A stretch of 38,314 nucleotides of DNA from Kofleriaceae bacterium (GCA_013368795.1 JABFXX010000349.1:1-38314); one strand, 5' to 3'. Positions 7,841-18,165 are shown, counted from the first letter of the stretch. Notes: a model not told the origin generated them from the letters alone. Translations and numbers: made by a program.

Positions 7841-9705
7841 CGCTTCGATAATAGCGCGATCGGAACGTCGCGTTGTTCGGCGACGTAGCGTGCGGCCTTC
7901 GCGCGAACGAGAGACGCTTCGTAAGCGGTGCGCGTCGCGGCGGGCAGCGACTTCGAGGTGAGACGGTCGGCGTAGAGACGTTCGTAATAGGCGTCGGGGT
8001 GCACCTCGACGGTGATCCGTGCCGTCGCGGCTTCGGCCGTTCGGCCCGCGCGCCACGCCCTCGCCATCGTGCGGGCTTCGCCCGGCGGGATGCGGGTGTC
8101 GGACTTCTCGCGCCAGCCGCCGGCGTATGCGATGTCGCGACCGATGCGCAGCTCGTCGCGTGCACCGTCGATCGGACGGCCGGCCCGGTCGAGGAGCTCG
8201 ATGCGCAGCCAGACCGCAGGCGTCGGCGTCGTCGGCAGGTAGTGTCCCGCGCCGACGTTCGCGAGCGTCGCGACGACCGAGATCGAGTCGCCGCTGCGGT
8301 GCGCCGTTGCATCGAGCTTCACGCCCTGGCGGAACGTCTCGCGGTCGTGCACGCCGAGCCAGGTGTGCTCGCGATTCGGCATGTGGCAGTGCTGGCACTG
8401 GATGCCGCGCGCCATGTACGGACTCTCGAGCCACTCCTTGTACGTGTCGAGCAATGGTTTGCCCGCGACCGCGGTGCGCGGTGGCAGCTGGTGACACGTC
8501 ATGCAGAAGTCGGCGCGCTCGTAGAGTGCGAGCGTGACAAGCGGATAGCTCGCCGACGGCAACAGCGACGGAGACACGTTCGGCGGACCATGGCGCACCC
8601 AGTCGCGCACGTGGCAACCCGCGCACGTCACGCCCTCGGCGCGCAGCGGACCCTCGCTCTGCTCGGCGAGCGGCGTGTGGCAGCGGTTGCACGCGCCGTC
8701 CTCGGTCGCATGATCGAGCTCGCGTGCGCCGAGGCCCCATGCTGCAGCGTTCGCGTGCACCGACGGCTGCCATTCGCGCGCCTGCTTCGCGTGACACCGC
8801 GCGCACTGCTGCGCCGACAGCGACGCCTGCGCCGGTGCGAGCGAGGCCGGCGGCGTGCCCTGCGACCGAAGCGGCGCGCCGAACACCTTCGCCTCGATCG
8901 GATCGGTGCCGGGCCATGTCCCGGTGAGGATCGGCGAGCCGCGATCGGCGACGATCTTGGCCTCGTCGAGGATGCTGCGATCGCGCGGCTTCACGTTGGC
9001 ACCGAGCGCCACGACGTGATCGGCGAGCGCCCACAGCTCGGCATCGGAGAGCGCGCCGGCGTAGCCGGGCATCGGCGTTCCCGCGAGACCGGTCGCGATG
9101 CTGAGCGCGGCGGCGTGCCTGCGCGCGTCGGCGTCGTCGGTCGAGCGAGGTCGGCGCAGCGGGAATGCGGTGAGGTCGTACGGCGGTTCCGCCATCGACT
9201 TCGCGCTCGGCCCATCGCCGCGGCCGGTTTCGCCATGACACGAGGCACAGCCCTTCTGCTTCCACAGCTCGGCACCGCGTGCGGGATCGCGCGCCGGCGG
9301 TGCGGCGAGCACGATCGGCTTGCCCGGTTTTGCCGCCGGCGACAGCGCGCGCACGATCTCGATCAGCTGATCGATCTCACCGGCGGAGAGCGTCTGATCG
9401 AATCCGGGCATCGACGTGCCGGGCGCGCCGAACCGGATCGCCAGCCGCAGATCGTCGTCGGTCGGGGGCTGACCGACGGGCGTCGACCGCCATTCGTAGG
9501 CGCCCTCGGAGAACGCGCGAGGGTCCCCCGACGCGTAACGCGCAGCGGGTCCTTCGCCATCGCCATTCGCGCCGTGACAAGCGAGGCAGTAGCGGTCATA
9601 TAGAGACCATCCACGCAGTGCGCGTGGATCGTGCGCGACGGGAGCGGCTCCGACGCTGATCGCGAGTGTCACAGTCGCAACAAGCGCGACGAGTGGCACC
9701 CGCAT
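7837..9705 (-). CDS. Secreted seven-haem cytochrome c
   Basis: A 622-residue periplasmic or exported protein with signal peptide [20 protein letters not shown] and seven CXXCH haem c sites at residues 40, 153, 301, 339, 361, 401 and 437. The first two sit in separate mono-haem class I cytochrome domains, with likely axial Met in SMPGF (M99) and PMPGY (M212). The last five form a multihaem cytochrome c554-like module (~295-450), followed by a beta-rich domain without haem. This arrangement suits electron transfer between quinol or cytochrome donors and a terminal acceptor; the partner is unknown. It is the first gene of a two-gene unit with the zinc-ribbon gene. No clear ribosome-binding site is seen. 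Confidence 0.9.
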   Translation of the reverse strand: MRVPLVALVATVTLAISVGAAPVAHDPRALRGWSLYDRYCLACHGANGDGEGPAARYASGDPRAFSEGAYEWRSTPVGQPPTDDDLRLAIRFGAPGTSMPGFDQTLSAGEIDQLIEIVRALSPAAKPGKPIVLAAPPARDPARGAELWKQKGCASCHGETGRGDGPSAKSMAEPPYDLTAFPLRRPRSTDDADARRHAAALSIATGLAGTPMPGYAGALSDAELWALADHVVALGANVKPRDRSILDEAKIVADRGSPILTGTWPGTDPIEAKVFGAPLRSQGTPPASLAPAQASLSAQQCARCHAKQAREWQPSVHANAAAWGLGARELDHATEDGACNRCHTPLAEQSEGPLRAEGVTCAGCHVRDWVRHGPPNVSPSLLPSASYPLVTLALYERADFCMTCHQLPPRTAVAGKPLLDTYKEWLESPYMARGIQCQHCHMPNREHTWLGVHDRETFRQGVKLDATAHRSGDSISVVATLANVGAGHYLPTTPTPAVWLRIELLDRAGRPIDGARDELRIGRDIAYAGGWREKSDTRIPPGEARTMARAWRAGRTAEAATARITVEVHPDAYYERLYADRLTSKSLPAATRTAYEASLVRAKAARYVAEQRDVPIALLSKR

Positions 9706-9744
9706 GACCGAACTATTGCACAAGTGTGTGTTATGTCCCCTTCT

Positions 9745-10800
9745 ATGATCCGCACGAAGATCCTGGGGCTCGGCAGTCACGTCCCCGATCGCGTCGTCAC
9801 GAACGAAGAGATTCCGTACCTCGACGAGCAGCACGTTCGCCAGGACACGATCCAGACCGAGACCAACGACGCCTGGATCCAGCAGCGGACCGGCATCAAG
9901 GCGCGCCGCTACGTGCCAAACGACGGCAGCGTCGCGACGAGCGACCTCGCCGCCCTTGCCGCGAAGAAGGCGATCGCCGACGCCGGCATCGAGCCCAGTG
10001 ACATCGACTGCATCATCCTCGGCACGCTCTCGCCCGACTTTCACTTCCCGGGCACCGCGGTGCTCGTCCAGAAGAAGCTCGGCATCGATCGCACGAGCTG
10101 CGCGTGCTTCGACATTCGCCAGCAGTGCTCGGCATTCGTCTACGGCATGCAGATGGCCGACGCATTCGTGCGCACCGGCATGTACAAGCGCATCCTCCTG
10201 ATCGGCGCCGAGCTGCACAGCCACTCGCTCGACTTCACGACGCGCGGCCGCGACGTCATGGTGCTGTTCGGCGACGGCGCCGGCGCGATGGTGCTCGGCC
10301 CGTCGGAGTCGGATGATCCGAGGACCGGCATCGTCTACACGTCCGCGCACGCCGACGGCACCGGCGCGATGGATCTCTATCTCAAGATCTTCGAGATCCA
10401 GAAGCTGCCGTACGTCGGCTACAACGCGAAGAGCCGCGAAGAGAACGAGATCATCTATCCGAAGATGGACGGCAAGCGCGTGTTCCTGAATGCGGTGCGC
10501 GGCATGGTGATGTCGACGCAGGCGGCGCTCGCGAAGACCGGTCTGTCGTGGGACGACATCCAGTGGTTCGTGCCGCACCAGGCGAACCTCCGCATCAACG
10601 AGAAGGTCGTCGAGGTCGCGAAGATCCCGCCGGAGAAGGTCCTCAACACGATCGAGTTCTACGGCAACACGACCGCGGCGACGGTGCCGCTCACGATCGA
10701 CTACTGGCGCCAGCAGGGCAAGGTGAAGCGCGGCGACCGGATCCTGTCGAGCGTGTTCGGCTCCGGCTTCACGTGGGGCGCGGCGATCTTTACGTTCTGA
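9745..10800 (+). CDS. 3-oxoacyl-ACP synthase III (KAS III, FabH-like)
   Basis: Thiolase-fold condensing enzyme, 351 residues from ATG 9745 (ATG 9733 adds four). It should join an acyl-CoA starter to malonyl-ACP. The catalytic triad is visible: Cys128 in [11 protein letters not shown], His278 in VPHQANLRI and Asn308 in [11 protein letters not shown]. It is about 30 residues longer than E. coli FabH (317), with extra sequence around 205-245 ([18 protein letters not shown]), which suggests a different acyl pocket. There is no fab or polyketide cluster beside it, so it may initiate fatty-acid synthesis or serve a stand-alone secondary pathway. It is divergent from the multihaem cytochrome (39 bp between starts). 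Confidence 0.92.
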   Translation: MIRTKILGLGSHVPDRVVTNEEIPYLDEQHVRQDTIQTETNDAWIQQRTGIKARRYVPNDGSVATSDLAALAAKKAIADAGIEPSDIDCIILGTLSPDFHFPGTAVLVQKKLGIDRTSCACFDIRQQCSAFVYGMQMADAFVRTGMYKRILLIGAELHSHSLDFTTRGRDVMVLFGDGAGAMVLGPSESDDPRTGIVYTSAHADGTGAMDLYLKIFEIQKLPYVGYNAKSREENEIIYPKMDGKRVFLNAVRGMVMSTQAALAKTGLSWDDIQWFVPHQANLRINEKVVEVAKIPPEKVLNTIEFYGNTTAATVPLTIDYWRQQGKVKRGDRILSSVFGSGFTWGAAIFTF

Positions 10801-10814
10801 ACCCGCGACGCGCG

Positions 10815-12395
10815 CTACTTCGTCGACGACTTCTGCTTCTTCGGCCGCGACTTCTTGTCGACCTTCACCTCGGTCGGGGGCGGCGCCACGATGGCGGGCG
10901 CTTCGACCGGCGCGGGCTGCGCCTCGACCGGCGGCGGCGGTGGTGGCAGCGCGGTCTTCATCTCGATCCGCGTCGACTCCTCGGGCTCGACAGGCGCGGC
11001 GGCGGGTGGGGGCTTGTGGTCACCGACGAGCGCGGCGACGACGAGCACGACGACCGCGAATCCGATCGACCCGCCGATCAGCACCTGCTTCGTGCGCCTC
11101 TCGTTCGAGACGTGGCCGACGAGCGTTTGCTCCGCACGCGGGCGCCACTCGCGCGGCGCGATCGGGAACGGCGCCGGCGTCTGATCCGTGACGACGATCG
11201 AGGGCGGCGCGATCCGAGTCGGTGGCGGCGGTACCGAAATCTGCTGTGTCGCGAATCCCGACACCGACGGCGCTGCGGTCGCCTGCTCGGAGTCCGGCTC
11301 GTCGAGGTCGTCGAGGTCGTAGTCATCTTCCTCGGCGAGGTACTCGAGCTCGCTCTCGCTGACCGGCGTCGTCATCTCGGTCGCCGCGAGCACGTGATCG
11401 GTCAGCGTATGTCCCGACGCCTGCGCGATGGTCCACGCCTCGATCTCCGCGCCGAACAGGTCGTGCATGAACCCGCGCAGCGCGACCGTCGACTGCTTGA
11501 GCTTTTGCTCGCGTGCGAGCTCCTCGAGATCGAGCTGCAGCTGCTCCGCCGTCTGGTAGCGCTCGTCGATGTTGTTCGCGAGCGCCTTCAGCACGATGCG
11601 CTCGAGCTCGGGCGATACCTGCGGATTGATCTGCGACGGCGGCTGCGCACTCGAGTTGATGATCATCTGGATCGTCGCGAGGTCGTTCTCGCTCCTGAAC
11701 AGCCGCGACGTCGTCACCATCTCCCAGAGCACGATGCCGAGCGAGAAGATGTCGCTGCGGCGATCGAGCGGCGAGCCCTTCGCCTGCTCGGGCGACATGT
11801 ACGAGATCTTGCCCTTGAGCGTGCCGGTGCGCGTCTTGACCGTGCTCGTCGCGGCCTTGGCGACGCCGAAGTCGACGAGTTTCACGGCGCCGTCGTACGA
11901 GATCAGGATATTCGACGGCGACACGTCGCGGTGGACGACGTCGAGCAGTGTGTTGTCAGGACGCCGTCGCTCGTGCGCGTAGTGCAGCGCCGCTGCGACG
12001 TCGCGCGCGATCTGCACCGCGTGATCGATCGGGAACTTGCGATCCATCCGCGACGTGCGACGGAGCGTCGTGCGCACGTCCTGGCCGTGCACGTACTCCA
12101 TCGTGAAGAAGTAGTGCGCGTCGACCTTGCCCATGTCGTAGACGTGGGCGATGCCGGGATGATCGAGTGTCGCGACGAGCTTCGCCTCGTCGAGAAACAG
12201 CCTGACGAACCGGGGATTGTCGGCGTGCTTCGGAAGGATCTTCTTCAGGACGACGAGCTTCTCGAAGCCTTCCGGTCCAACCGTGCGCGCGAGAAAGAGC
12301 TCGGCCATGCCGCCTCGCGCGAGCTTTCGAACGATCTCGTACGAACCAAGACGGGTCGCCTCCGTCCTCGGTTGATCGACGGCCTTGCCTCCCAC
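10815..12395 (-). CDS. Ser/Thr protein kinase with C-terminal membrane anchor (kinase 1)
   Basis: Hanks-type kinase of 526 residues. Features in order: Gly loop [12 protein letters not shown] (~26-37), ATP-site Lys51 (VVLKK), Glu70, catalytic [10 protein letters not shown] with D157, DFG at 175-177 and SPE at 201-203. An acidic stretch ([19 protein letters not shown]) and Pro-rich linker follow. One transmembrane helix ([21 protein letters not shown]) then leads to a Pro/Lys-rich extracytoplasmic tail ending in [13 protein letters not shown] chose GTG 12395 because TATGAT lies 9 nt upstream on the minus strand; the frame is open to 12458 (547 aa). The tail lacks PASTA repeats, so its signal is unknown. 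The 3' end faces KAS III with a 14-bp gap. Confidence 0.9.
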   Translation of the reverse strand: MGGKAVDQPRTEATRLGSYEIVRKLARGGMAELFLARTVGPEGFEKLVVLKKILPKHADNPRFVRLFLDEAKLVATLDHPGIAHVYDMGKVDAHYFFTMEYVHGQDVRTTLRRTSRMDRKFPIDHAVQIARDVAAALHYAHERRRPDNTLLDVVHRDVSPSNILISYDGAVKLVDFGVAKAATSTVKTRTGTLKGKISYMSPEQAKGSPLDRRSDIFSLGIVLWEMVTTSRLFRSENDLATIQMIINSSAQPPSQINPQVSPELERIVLKALANNIDERYQTAEQLQLDLEELAREQKLKQSTVALRGFMHDLFGAEIEAWTIAQASGHTLTDHVLAATEMTTPVSESELEYLAEEDDYDLDDLDEPDSEQATAAPSVSGFATQQISVPPPPTRIAPPSIVVTDQTPAPFPIAPREWRPRAEQTLVGHVSNERRTKQVLIGGSIGFAVVVLVVAALVGDHKPPPAAAPVEPEESTRIEMKTALPPPPPPVEAQPAPVEAPAIVAPPPTEVKVDKKSRPKKQKSSTK

Positions 12396-12404
12396 GCAAG
12401 CAGG

Positions 12405-12410
12405 ATCATA
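12405..12410 (-). promoter_or_regulatory. -10-like TATGAT for kinase 1
   Basis: On the minus strand TATGAT ends 9 nt before the GTG at 12395, with no Shine-Dalgarno between. It fits the pattern seen at other starts here and supports the shorter kinase start. The remaining bases to 12543 show no clear structure beyond being the divergent control region. Confidence 0.45.
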
Positions 12411-12543
12411 TCGCGATGACAAGCGGCGTGGCGGGTCGATTCGCCTCGTCGACGACAACTACGTCTTTCAACGAGAAGGACGACAAGTGCATTCGCGGGC
12501 ACAACGAGTGCAAACGGTCGTGCGCAGGTTCGATGCTCGGCGC

Positions 12544-12549
12544 TAGAGT
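12544..12549 (+). promoter_or_regulatory. -10-like TAGAGT for the YfhO-family gene
   Basis: TAGAGT lies 7 nt before the ATG at 12557 with only GCGGGCC between. This is consistent with a leaderless start; no -35 match is evident. Confidence 0.4.
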
Positions 12550-12556
12550 GCGGGCC

Positions 12557-14833
12557 ATGGACCTACTCACACGCGTGCGGGGCCACCTCGCCCGGCGCGG
12601 TGAGTGGTACTGGGTGCCGATCCTCTACACGCTCGCGGTGATCTGGATCTATCGCGACCTCTGGCACCAGCACGGCGTTGCGACCGGGCTCGGCTGGGAC
12701 ACGATCGACACGCACGGTCCCGACCTCGACTTCTTCGCGCGCGAGCTCGCCGAGGGTCGGTTCTCGCTGTGGAACCCGTACGACAAGGGCGGGTACCCGA
12801 TCTTCTGCGACCCGGTGTTCGACCGGTACTACCCGTTCAACTGGCCGTTCGCGGCGTGGGGCGCGGTGTTCGGCACGTCGTGGTGGCTCGTCCAGATCAA
12901 GGTGCTCGCGCATCACGTCGCCGCCGCCGCGATGATGCATCTGTTCCTGCGCTCGCGCGGGCTCTCGGTGCGTGCGGCGATGGTCGGCGGCCTCGGGCTC
13001 ATCGCATGCGCGCCGCTGCTCACGCACAAGGCATCGAACATCCTGTGGCCGCTCGTGTGGGTCCCGCTCGTGTGGCTCGCGGTCGACTACGCGCTCGCGA
13101 AACCGAGCTGGCGGCGCGGCGTCGCGGTCGGCGCGGCGCTGCTCTTGTGCATGACCGCGGGCTCGCCACCGGGTCTGTTCTACAGCGCCCTGCTCGTCGC
13201 GCCGTATGCGACGTGGCGGCTCGTCGGATTTCTTCGCGAGCCCTCGCGCCGCACGCGCGGTGAGCTGCTGCGGCTCGCGGCGTGCGTGGGGAGCGCGGTC
13301 GCGATCGCGCTGCTCGTCGCGGGCGTCACGGTGCTGCCGACCGGAGAGCTCGTCGCGCTCGGCTCGCGCGATCGATTCGCACCTCCGGGGCGCGCGTTCG
13401 CGCTCGCGCTGTCGCTGCCGCTGCCCGCCGAGGCGCGAGGTGTGTTCTGCCGCGGCGCGGGTCTGTTCGAGCTGTACATGGGCGTCGCCGTCGTGATGCT
13501 TGCCGTGTGTGCGGTCATCGTGCGGCCGCGGTTCGATCGCGGTGCGGCGATCGTGCTCGTGCTCACCGCGATCCTCGGCGTGTTGCTCGCCGCCGGCGGG
13601 ACGGCGCCGCTGCTCGGATTCCTCGTCGATCACGTGCCGGGCTTCGGCATGCTGCGCGTGCCCGGCCGCTACAAGATGCTCGTCGCGTGGTCGGTCGCCG
13701 CCGGTGCGGGCTACGGCATCGCCGCGCTCGAGGCCGCGGCGGGAGACGCGAAGCTGCGCTGGCGTGTCGCCGGGGTCGCGGCGCTCGCGGTGATCCTCGC
13801 GATCGTGTTCGTCGTCGGCTGGGGACATCCGGCATCGCCGAAGGATCGTCCCGCGTGGTGGTCGATTCCCGCGACCATCATCGTCGCCGCGCTCGCGGTC
13901 GTCGTCGTGTGGACGCCGCGACGGATCGCCGAGGGCGCGCTGTCCGCGCTCGCGATCTGTGCGCTGCTCGACGCGCCGCTGTTCACGTTCGTGCTGCCTT
14001 CGGCGCCGCCGGCGTCGGACGTGCGTCAGACGCATGCGAAGGACGCCGAGATCCTGGCGCGGCTCGACGGCGTTCGCGACCGCTGGCGCGTCTACGACGA
14101 GTTCGTCCTCGGCGAACGCGCCGGTGCGCGGCTACGGATTCGCGACTTCCGCGGCTATCCCGCGCTCGATCCGATCAGCCTCAAGCGTTACGTCGAGGTG
14201 CTCGACTACGCGAAGAAGAACGCCGCCATCGTCGAGGACTTCAACGTTCGCTACGTGCTCAAGCGCCCGCACTTCCGCTACGGCAACAGCGCGGCGTTCG
14301 TGATGATGCCGCATCCCGAGTTCGATGCGCGCGGTGGCGAGCTGTGGGAGGCGAAGCATCCGGCGCCGCTCGTGCAGTGGGTCGGCGCGGTCAATGTCGT
14401 CGAGCGGCGCAAGGTGCTCGATGCGGTGCGCGGGCTCGTCGATCCGGACGGCGTTCGCAGGCGCGCGATCGTCGAGCCCGAAGACGCGAAGCTCCTCCCT
14501 GCGGACGCGACGACCGCCGCGTCCGACGCGCGCGACGGCGAGCTCACGAGCTACGAGCCCGACGAGATCCGCTTCACGATCGATGCGCCACGCGATGGGC
14601 TCGTCGTGCTCAACGAGATCCTGTTCCCTGGCTGGCACGCCTATGTCGACGGTAAGGAGGCGACGCCCGTGCGCGCGAACTACCTCCTGCGCGCCGTGTG
14701 GGTAACCGCCGGCAAGCACGACATCACGTGGCGGTTCGAGCCGCGGCGCTGGCGCGTGCTCGTCGGCGGCTACGCGCTCGCGCTCGCGATCATCGTCGGC
14801 GCCGCCATATTACGCCGGCGACGCCGAGCGTGA
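12557..14833 (+). CDS. YfhO-family integral membrane protein
   Basis: A 758-residue polytopic protein of the YfhO family (GT-C-like fold; some members modify lipoteichoic acid or other cell-surface glycans). The N-terminus has a membrane segment (~18-32) then the family loop GWDTIDTHGPDLDFF and LWNPYDKGGYPIF, placing conserved acidic residues outside the membrane. Many hydrophobic segments follow between ~105 and 490. The soluble C-terminal part carries the typical VLNEILFPGWHAYVDGKEA and AVWVTAGKHDITWRFEP, then a last helix ending in RRRRR. The sugar donor is not predictable. The final 44 bases overlap the convergent metallophosphoesterase gene. Confidence 0.88.
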   Translation: MDLLTRVRGHLARRGEWYWVPILYTLAVIWIYRDLWHQHGVATGLGWDTIDTHGPDLDFFARELAEGRFSLWNPYDKGGYPIFCDPVFDRYYPFNWPFAAWGAVFGTSWWLVQIKVLAHHVAAAAMMHLFLRSRGLSVRAAMVGGLGLIACAPLLTHKASNILWPLVWVPLVWLAVDYALAKPSWRRGVAVGAALLLCMTAGSPPGLFYSALLVAPYATWRLVGFLREPSRRTRGELLRLAACVGSAVAIALLVAGVTVLPTGELVALGSRDRFAPPGRAFALALSLPLPAEARGVFCRGAGLFELYMGVAVVMLAVCAVIVRPRFDRGAAIVLVLTAILGVLLAAGGTAPLLGFLVDHVPGFGMLRVPGRYKMLVAWSVAAGAGYGIAALEAAAGDAKLRWRVAGVAALAVILAIVFVVGWGHPASPKDRPAWWSIPATIIVAALAVVVVWTPRRIAEGALSALAICALLDAPLFTFVLPSAPPASDVRQTHAKDAEILARLDGVRDRWRVYDEFVLGERAGARLRIRDFRGYPALDPISLKRYVEVLDYAKKNAAIVEDFNVRYVLKRPHFRYGNSAAFVMMPHPEFDARGGELWEAKHPAPLVQWVGAVNVVERRKVLDAVRGLVDPDGVRRRAIVEPEDAKLLPADATTAASDARDGELTSYEPDEIRFTIDAPRDGLVVLNEILFPGWHAYVDGKEATPVRANYLLRAVWVTAGKHDITWRFEPRRWRVLVGGYALALAIIVGAAILRRRRRA

Positions 14834-17384
14834 GCACGAGCGCGCCGATCGGCGTGCCGCTCGCGTCGCAGCAGCCCGCAGGCGCGACGACCTCGGCGCA
14901 GGTCGGTGGCTCGACGGGCGGACGCTCGCGCTTCGTCGGCACGAGTGCGCGCACCGAGCCGTCGTACGACGCGGCGATCAGCCAGTCGCCGCTGACCGCG
15001 AGGCCCGCGAGCACGGGCACGCCGAGGTCGGTCGTCCACGCCGTCGCGCCACTCGCGAGATCGAACGCGGTCAGCTTGCCCGACGTGTCGACGGCCCACA
15101 CGAGATCGCCCGTGATCACCGGCGATGCCGCAAAGCCCGCCTCGCCGGCGCCGCGGTAGTGCGTCGTGTGCAGCGGACCGGGGACCGCGGCGCGCCGCCA
15201 CAGCTCGACGCCCGTCGCTGCATCGAGCGCGACGAGGTCGCGATACAGCGTCGGCACGACGAGGATTCCGGACGCGAACGCGGGCGTGCCGATCGTCGCG
15301 TTGCCCCAGTCGAAGCCGTCGGGATCGAGCTTCGTGCGCCAGCGAACCTGGCCGGCGTGATCGAGTGACGTCACCTCGTCGGCGCCGCTGACGATGTAGA
15401 TCGAATCATCGCTGATGATCGGCGAGGCGTTGATCGCGACGGTCTCGGCACCGAGGTAACTCCACAGCCGCTTGCCCGTGTCGCGATCCCACGCGATCAC
15501 GCCGCCGAGCGCGCGGTTGAACGTGCCGACCGCGATCCCGCTGCCGACCGCGACCGCCGCCGCGCTCTGGCTGTCCATGCCGTCGGGTACCGGCTCGGTG
15601 ACCCACAGCGGCGTGCCGACGTCGCCCGCGATCGCGGCGAGCGTGCGCTGGTGGCCGACAAACACGTCGCCGCTCTCCGCGACGGGCGCGCCGAACAAGG
15701 CGCCGGCCTCGGGCGACATCGCGCCGCGGCGTGGCGTCAGCTCGTCGCGCCAGCGCACCGCGCCGGTCTCCGCATCGAGGCCGAGCACGACGCCATCGAT
15801 CTGCGGCGCGATCACCGTGCCGAGCACGACGACGAGCCCACCTCGCAGTGGCTTGGCCGTCGCGACGCGCCACTTCAACGCGCCGGTCACGAGATCGAGC
15901 GCGACGACGCCGCCGCTGTTGCCGTCGCCGAGGTCGGTGACCGCGACGTAGACCTTGTCGCGCGCGATCGCAGGCGATGCCGTGATCACGTGACCGCCGA
16001 CCGCCGCCGTCCACCTCGTCACGAGCGGCGGCACGATCTCGTGCTCGCGCGCGCCGGCGTGATCCGGATCGCCGCCGAGCTGGACCCAGTCGGGGCCTTT
16101 CGGCGGTGCGGCCGCGGGCGTGCACACCTCGATCGTCGTCGTCGCGGTCGCGCTCGTCCCCGACGGCGTCGTCGCCTCGACGGTGATCGCGTGGGGACCG
16201 CCCGACAGCGCCGGGAGATCCGCGACCCAGCTCATCCCGCCGGCGGAGCGCATCGCGATCGGGGTCGCGCAGTCGACCCGCGCGGTGAGGTTTGCCGTCC
16301 CGCCGTCGAGCTCGGCGGCAACGACGAGCTCGGCGCCCTTTGCGGGCGTGCACTGGCCGCGCGCGGGGCCGACGATCGTCAGCATCGGCTCGTCGAGCGT
16401 CGTGCGGTGGTACGAGCTCAGCCTGCCGCCGTCGAGCGTGATCACGCGGTAGCCGGCCGGCGTGAAGTCGAGCCCGCCCATCAGCATCGGCTCGGTGTTG
16501 AGCTCGATGAGGCCGTCGCGATCGACGACGCGGTTCGAGTGCGCGTGACCGGTCAACACGTAGTCGACGCCGAGGTCGCGCAGCGCGTCGGTCACGCCAT
16601 TGCTCGGCGGCGCGTGCGTGAGCGCGACGACCGTCATCGTGCTCGGCACGTGCGAGAGCTCGGCGCCGAGATACGCGCGGATGTCGTCCTCGGACATCGC
16701 CATGTTCCACACGACGAAGTGCACGTCGCCGATGTCGAAGCTGTAGTTGTCGGGACCGTAGTGGGCGAACCACGCGGCGCCGCCGTCGTACCAGTCGTGG
16801 TTGCCGGGCACCGGGATCCACGGCACGCCGATGCCGGCGAGCGCTTGATCGACGAGCGCGAACTCGGCCTCGCGGTTGCCCTGCGTGATGTCGCCGAGGA
16901 CCGTGAAGAATGCGGGCGGCGTCTCGAGCGCGGTCGCCATCGTCGCGGCGTTCGCGAGGTCGGCGCCGGTGATGAGCTCCTGCGTCGCGGGGATGTGCGT
17001 GTCGGCGCCGACCACGAACGTCAGCGGCCCGCGGATCGGCGCGTCGAGCCGATGCAGCGCGAGGTCGATATCGGCGGTGCCGTCCCAGCGCTGCCACGCG
17101 GGGCCCGGCCTGAACCCGTCGGGCACGCGTACCCATGCGATGCCGCTCGCGAGCGCGTCGGGAACCTCGATGTCGAACTGGCCGCTCGCGTCGGTCACGA
17201 CGAAGCCGCGGACGCCGAGCGCGACGACCGCGCCGCCGACACCGGGCTCGCCGGCCGATGGCTGGCCGTCGTCGTTCTGGTCGTCGTACACGAGCCCGTG
17301 CACGACCTTCGCGGACGCGACCTGCGGCACGGCCAGCGCGCATACGATCACCGATGCGATGAGGCCGACCCGCAAGGCGGTCAT
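14790..17384 (-). CDS. Exported metallophosphoesterase fused to PQQ-type beta-propeller, MYXO-CTERM-like tail
   Basis: An 864-residue multidomain surface protein. Signal peptide MTALRVGLIASVIVCALAVP ends near ASA (25). An SdrD-B/carboxypeptidase-like beta domain (~27-110, VYDDQNDDG) is followed by a calcineurin-type phosphoesterase with D128-x-H130, GD at 164-165, GNHD at 194-197 and a late GHAH. An Ig-like region and PQQ/PKD-type propeller repeats (GVVALDLVTGALKW, GLDAETGAVRW, VIAWDRDTGKRLW, LVALDAATGVELW, LTAFDLASGATAW) come next. It ends APAGCCDASGTP, a hydrophobic helix and RRRR, which matches myxobacterial C-terminal sorting signals. GGGGGGAG precedes the ATG at normal spacing. Its start is 16 bp from the divergent GT2 start. 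Confidence 0.9.
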   Translation of the reverse strand: MTALRVGLIASVIVCALAVPQVASAKVVHGLVYDDQNDDGQPSAGEPGVGGAVVALGVRGFVVTDASGQFDIEVPDALASGIAWVRVPDGFRPGPAWQRWDGTADIDLALHRLDAPIRGPLTFVVGADTHIPATQELITGADLANAATMATALETPPAFFTVLGDITQGNREAEFALVDQALAGIGVPWIPVPGNHDWYDGGAAWFAHYGPDNYSFDIGDVHFVVWNMAMSEDDIRAYLGAELSHVPSTMTVVALTHAPPSNGVTDALRDLGVDYVLTGHAHSNRVVDRDGLIELNTEPMLMGGLDFTPAGYRVITLDGGRLSSYHRTTLDEPMLTIVGPARGQCTPAKGAELVVAAELDGGTANLTARVDCATPIAMRSAGGMSWVADLPALSGGPHAITVEATTPSGTSATATTTIEVCTPAAAPPKGPDWVQLGGDPDHAGAREHEIVPPLVTRWTAAVGGHVITASPAIARDKVYVAVTDLGDGNSGGVVALDLVTGALKWRVATAKPLRGGLVVVLGTVIAPQIDGVVLGLDAETGAVRWRDELTPRRGAMSPEAGALFGAPVAESGDVFVGHQRTLAAIAGDVGTPLWVTEPVPDGMDSQSAAAVAVGSGIAVGTFNRALGGVIAWDRDTGKRLWSYLGAETVAINASPIISDDSIYIVSGADEVTSLDHAGQVRWRTKLDPDGFDWGNATIGTPAFASGILVVPTLYRDLVALDAATGVELWRRAAVPGPLHTTHYRGAGEAGFAASPVITGDLVWAVDTSGKLTAFDLASGATAWTTDLGVPVLAGLAVSGDWLIAASYDGSVRALVPTKRERPPVEPPTCAEVVAPAGCCDASGTPIGALVLTLGVAGVIWRRRR

Positions 17385-17386
17385 TA

Positions 17387-17392
17387 TATGCT
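17387..17392 (+). promoter_or_regulatory. -10-like TATGCT for the GT2 gene
   Basis: TATGCT ends 8 nt before the ATG at 17401. The bases between are C-rich and, read on the other strand, form the Shine-Dalgarno of the metallophosphoesterase gene. A promoter for the GT2 gene would therefore have to reach back into the opposite coding region. Confidence 0.4.
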
Positions 17393-17400
17393 CCCCCCGG

Positions 17401-18132
17401 ATGCTGGCCAGCCTCTCGATCGTCGTGCCCGCCTTCAACGAGCAAGGCTCGATCGAGGCGACCGTCGACGACGCACTGCGCATCGGCGCGACCGTCGCGC
17501 GCGAGCTCGAAGTGCTCGTTTGCAATGACGGCTCGCGCGACGCAACGTCCGCGATTCTCGCAAGCTGCGCCGCGCGCGACGGTCGCGTCCGCATCCTCGA
17601 TCGCCAGGTGAACCGCGGGATCGAGGCGTCGATGCGAGCGCTCTACGCGCACGCGCGCCACGACTGGGTGTTCCTGATGTCGGCCGATCGGCAGTGGCCG
17701 ATGCGGTCGCTCGTCGAGATGACGGGAGCGGCAGAGCGCGGCGCCGACTTCGTGATCGGGGTGCGGCCGAACAAGCGCGAGGTCTACACGCCGTACCGCC
17801 AGGTCGTGTCGTGGGGCTACGAGCGGATCGTCCGCGCCCTCGGTGCACCGGGCGGCGATCCGGGCTCGATCAAGCTCGCGCGGCGCGAGCTGCTGCATGC
17901 GGCGGTCGCCGCGCGCGGTGTATTCGCGGAGGGCGAGCGCGTGATCCGTGCGGCACGCGGTGGCGCGCGCGTCGTCGAGGTCGCGGTCGAGTTCCAGCGC
18001 CGCGGCGCCGGCAAGGCGACAGGTGCTCGCCGCGATGTCGTCGCACGTGCGCTCGTCGACGCGCTGCGTGTCGCAGCCTCGCTGACGATCGGCTGGCCTC
18101 GCCCCGAGGTCCCGCCGCCAGAACGATTCTGA
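17401..18132 (+). CDS. Family 2 glycosyltransferase
   Basis: A 243-residue GT-A fold enzyme that transfers a sugar from a nucleotide or polyprenyl donor on the cytosolic face. It opens directly with the family start LSIVVPAFNEQGSIEATV. The nucleotide-binding LVCNDGSRD follows at ~40-48, and MSADRQWPMRSL near 94-105 replaces the more common DADLQHPP metal motif, keeping one Asp. The segment GVRPNKREVYTPYRQVVSWGYE resembles dolichol-phosphate-mannose-synthase relatives (GxRxxR...R...S), but the C-terminal membrane helices of that group are missing. The ATG at 17401 is the only start that keeps the first strand. Acceptor unknown. Confidence 0.88.
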   Translation: MLASLSIVVPAFNEQGSIEATVDDALRIGATVARELEVLVCNDGSRDATSAILASCAARDGRVRILDRQVNRGIEASMRALYAHARHDWVFLMSADRQWPMRSLVEMTGAAERGADFVIGVRPNKREVYTPYRQVVSWGYERIVRALGAPGGDPGSIKLARRELLHAAVAARGVFAEGERVIRAARGGARVVEVAVEFQRRGAGKATGARRDVVARALVDALRVAASLTIGWPRPEVPPPERF

Positions 18133-18165
18133 GCCCAAACAGGGCCCGATCGCCCAGCAGATGAG

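Noticed and set aside
7127-9265. Continuous minus frame suggesting a cytochrome-zinc-ribbon fusion
   Set aside because: The upstream part is in a different frame from the cytochrome; the real arrangement is two genes with a 4-bp ATGA overlap.
12459-12556. Extra gene or longer start for the YfhO protein (open to 12416)
   Set aside because: The extension is polar and Cys/Lys-rich without match to the family; ATG 12557 with TAGAGT upstream fits better.
17383-17388. Perfect TATAAT on the minus strand as a promoter for the metallophosphoesterase
   Set aside because: It overlaps the ATG itself, so a transcript would start inside the gene; the good Shine-Dalgarno upstream shows a longer mRNA.
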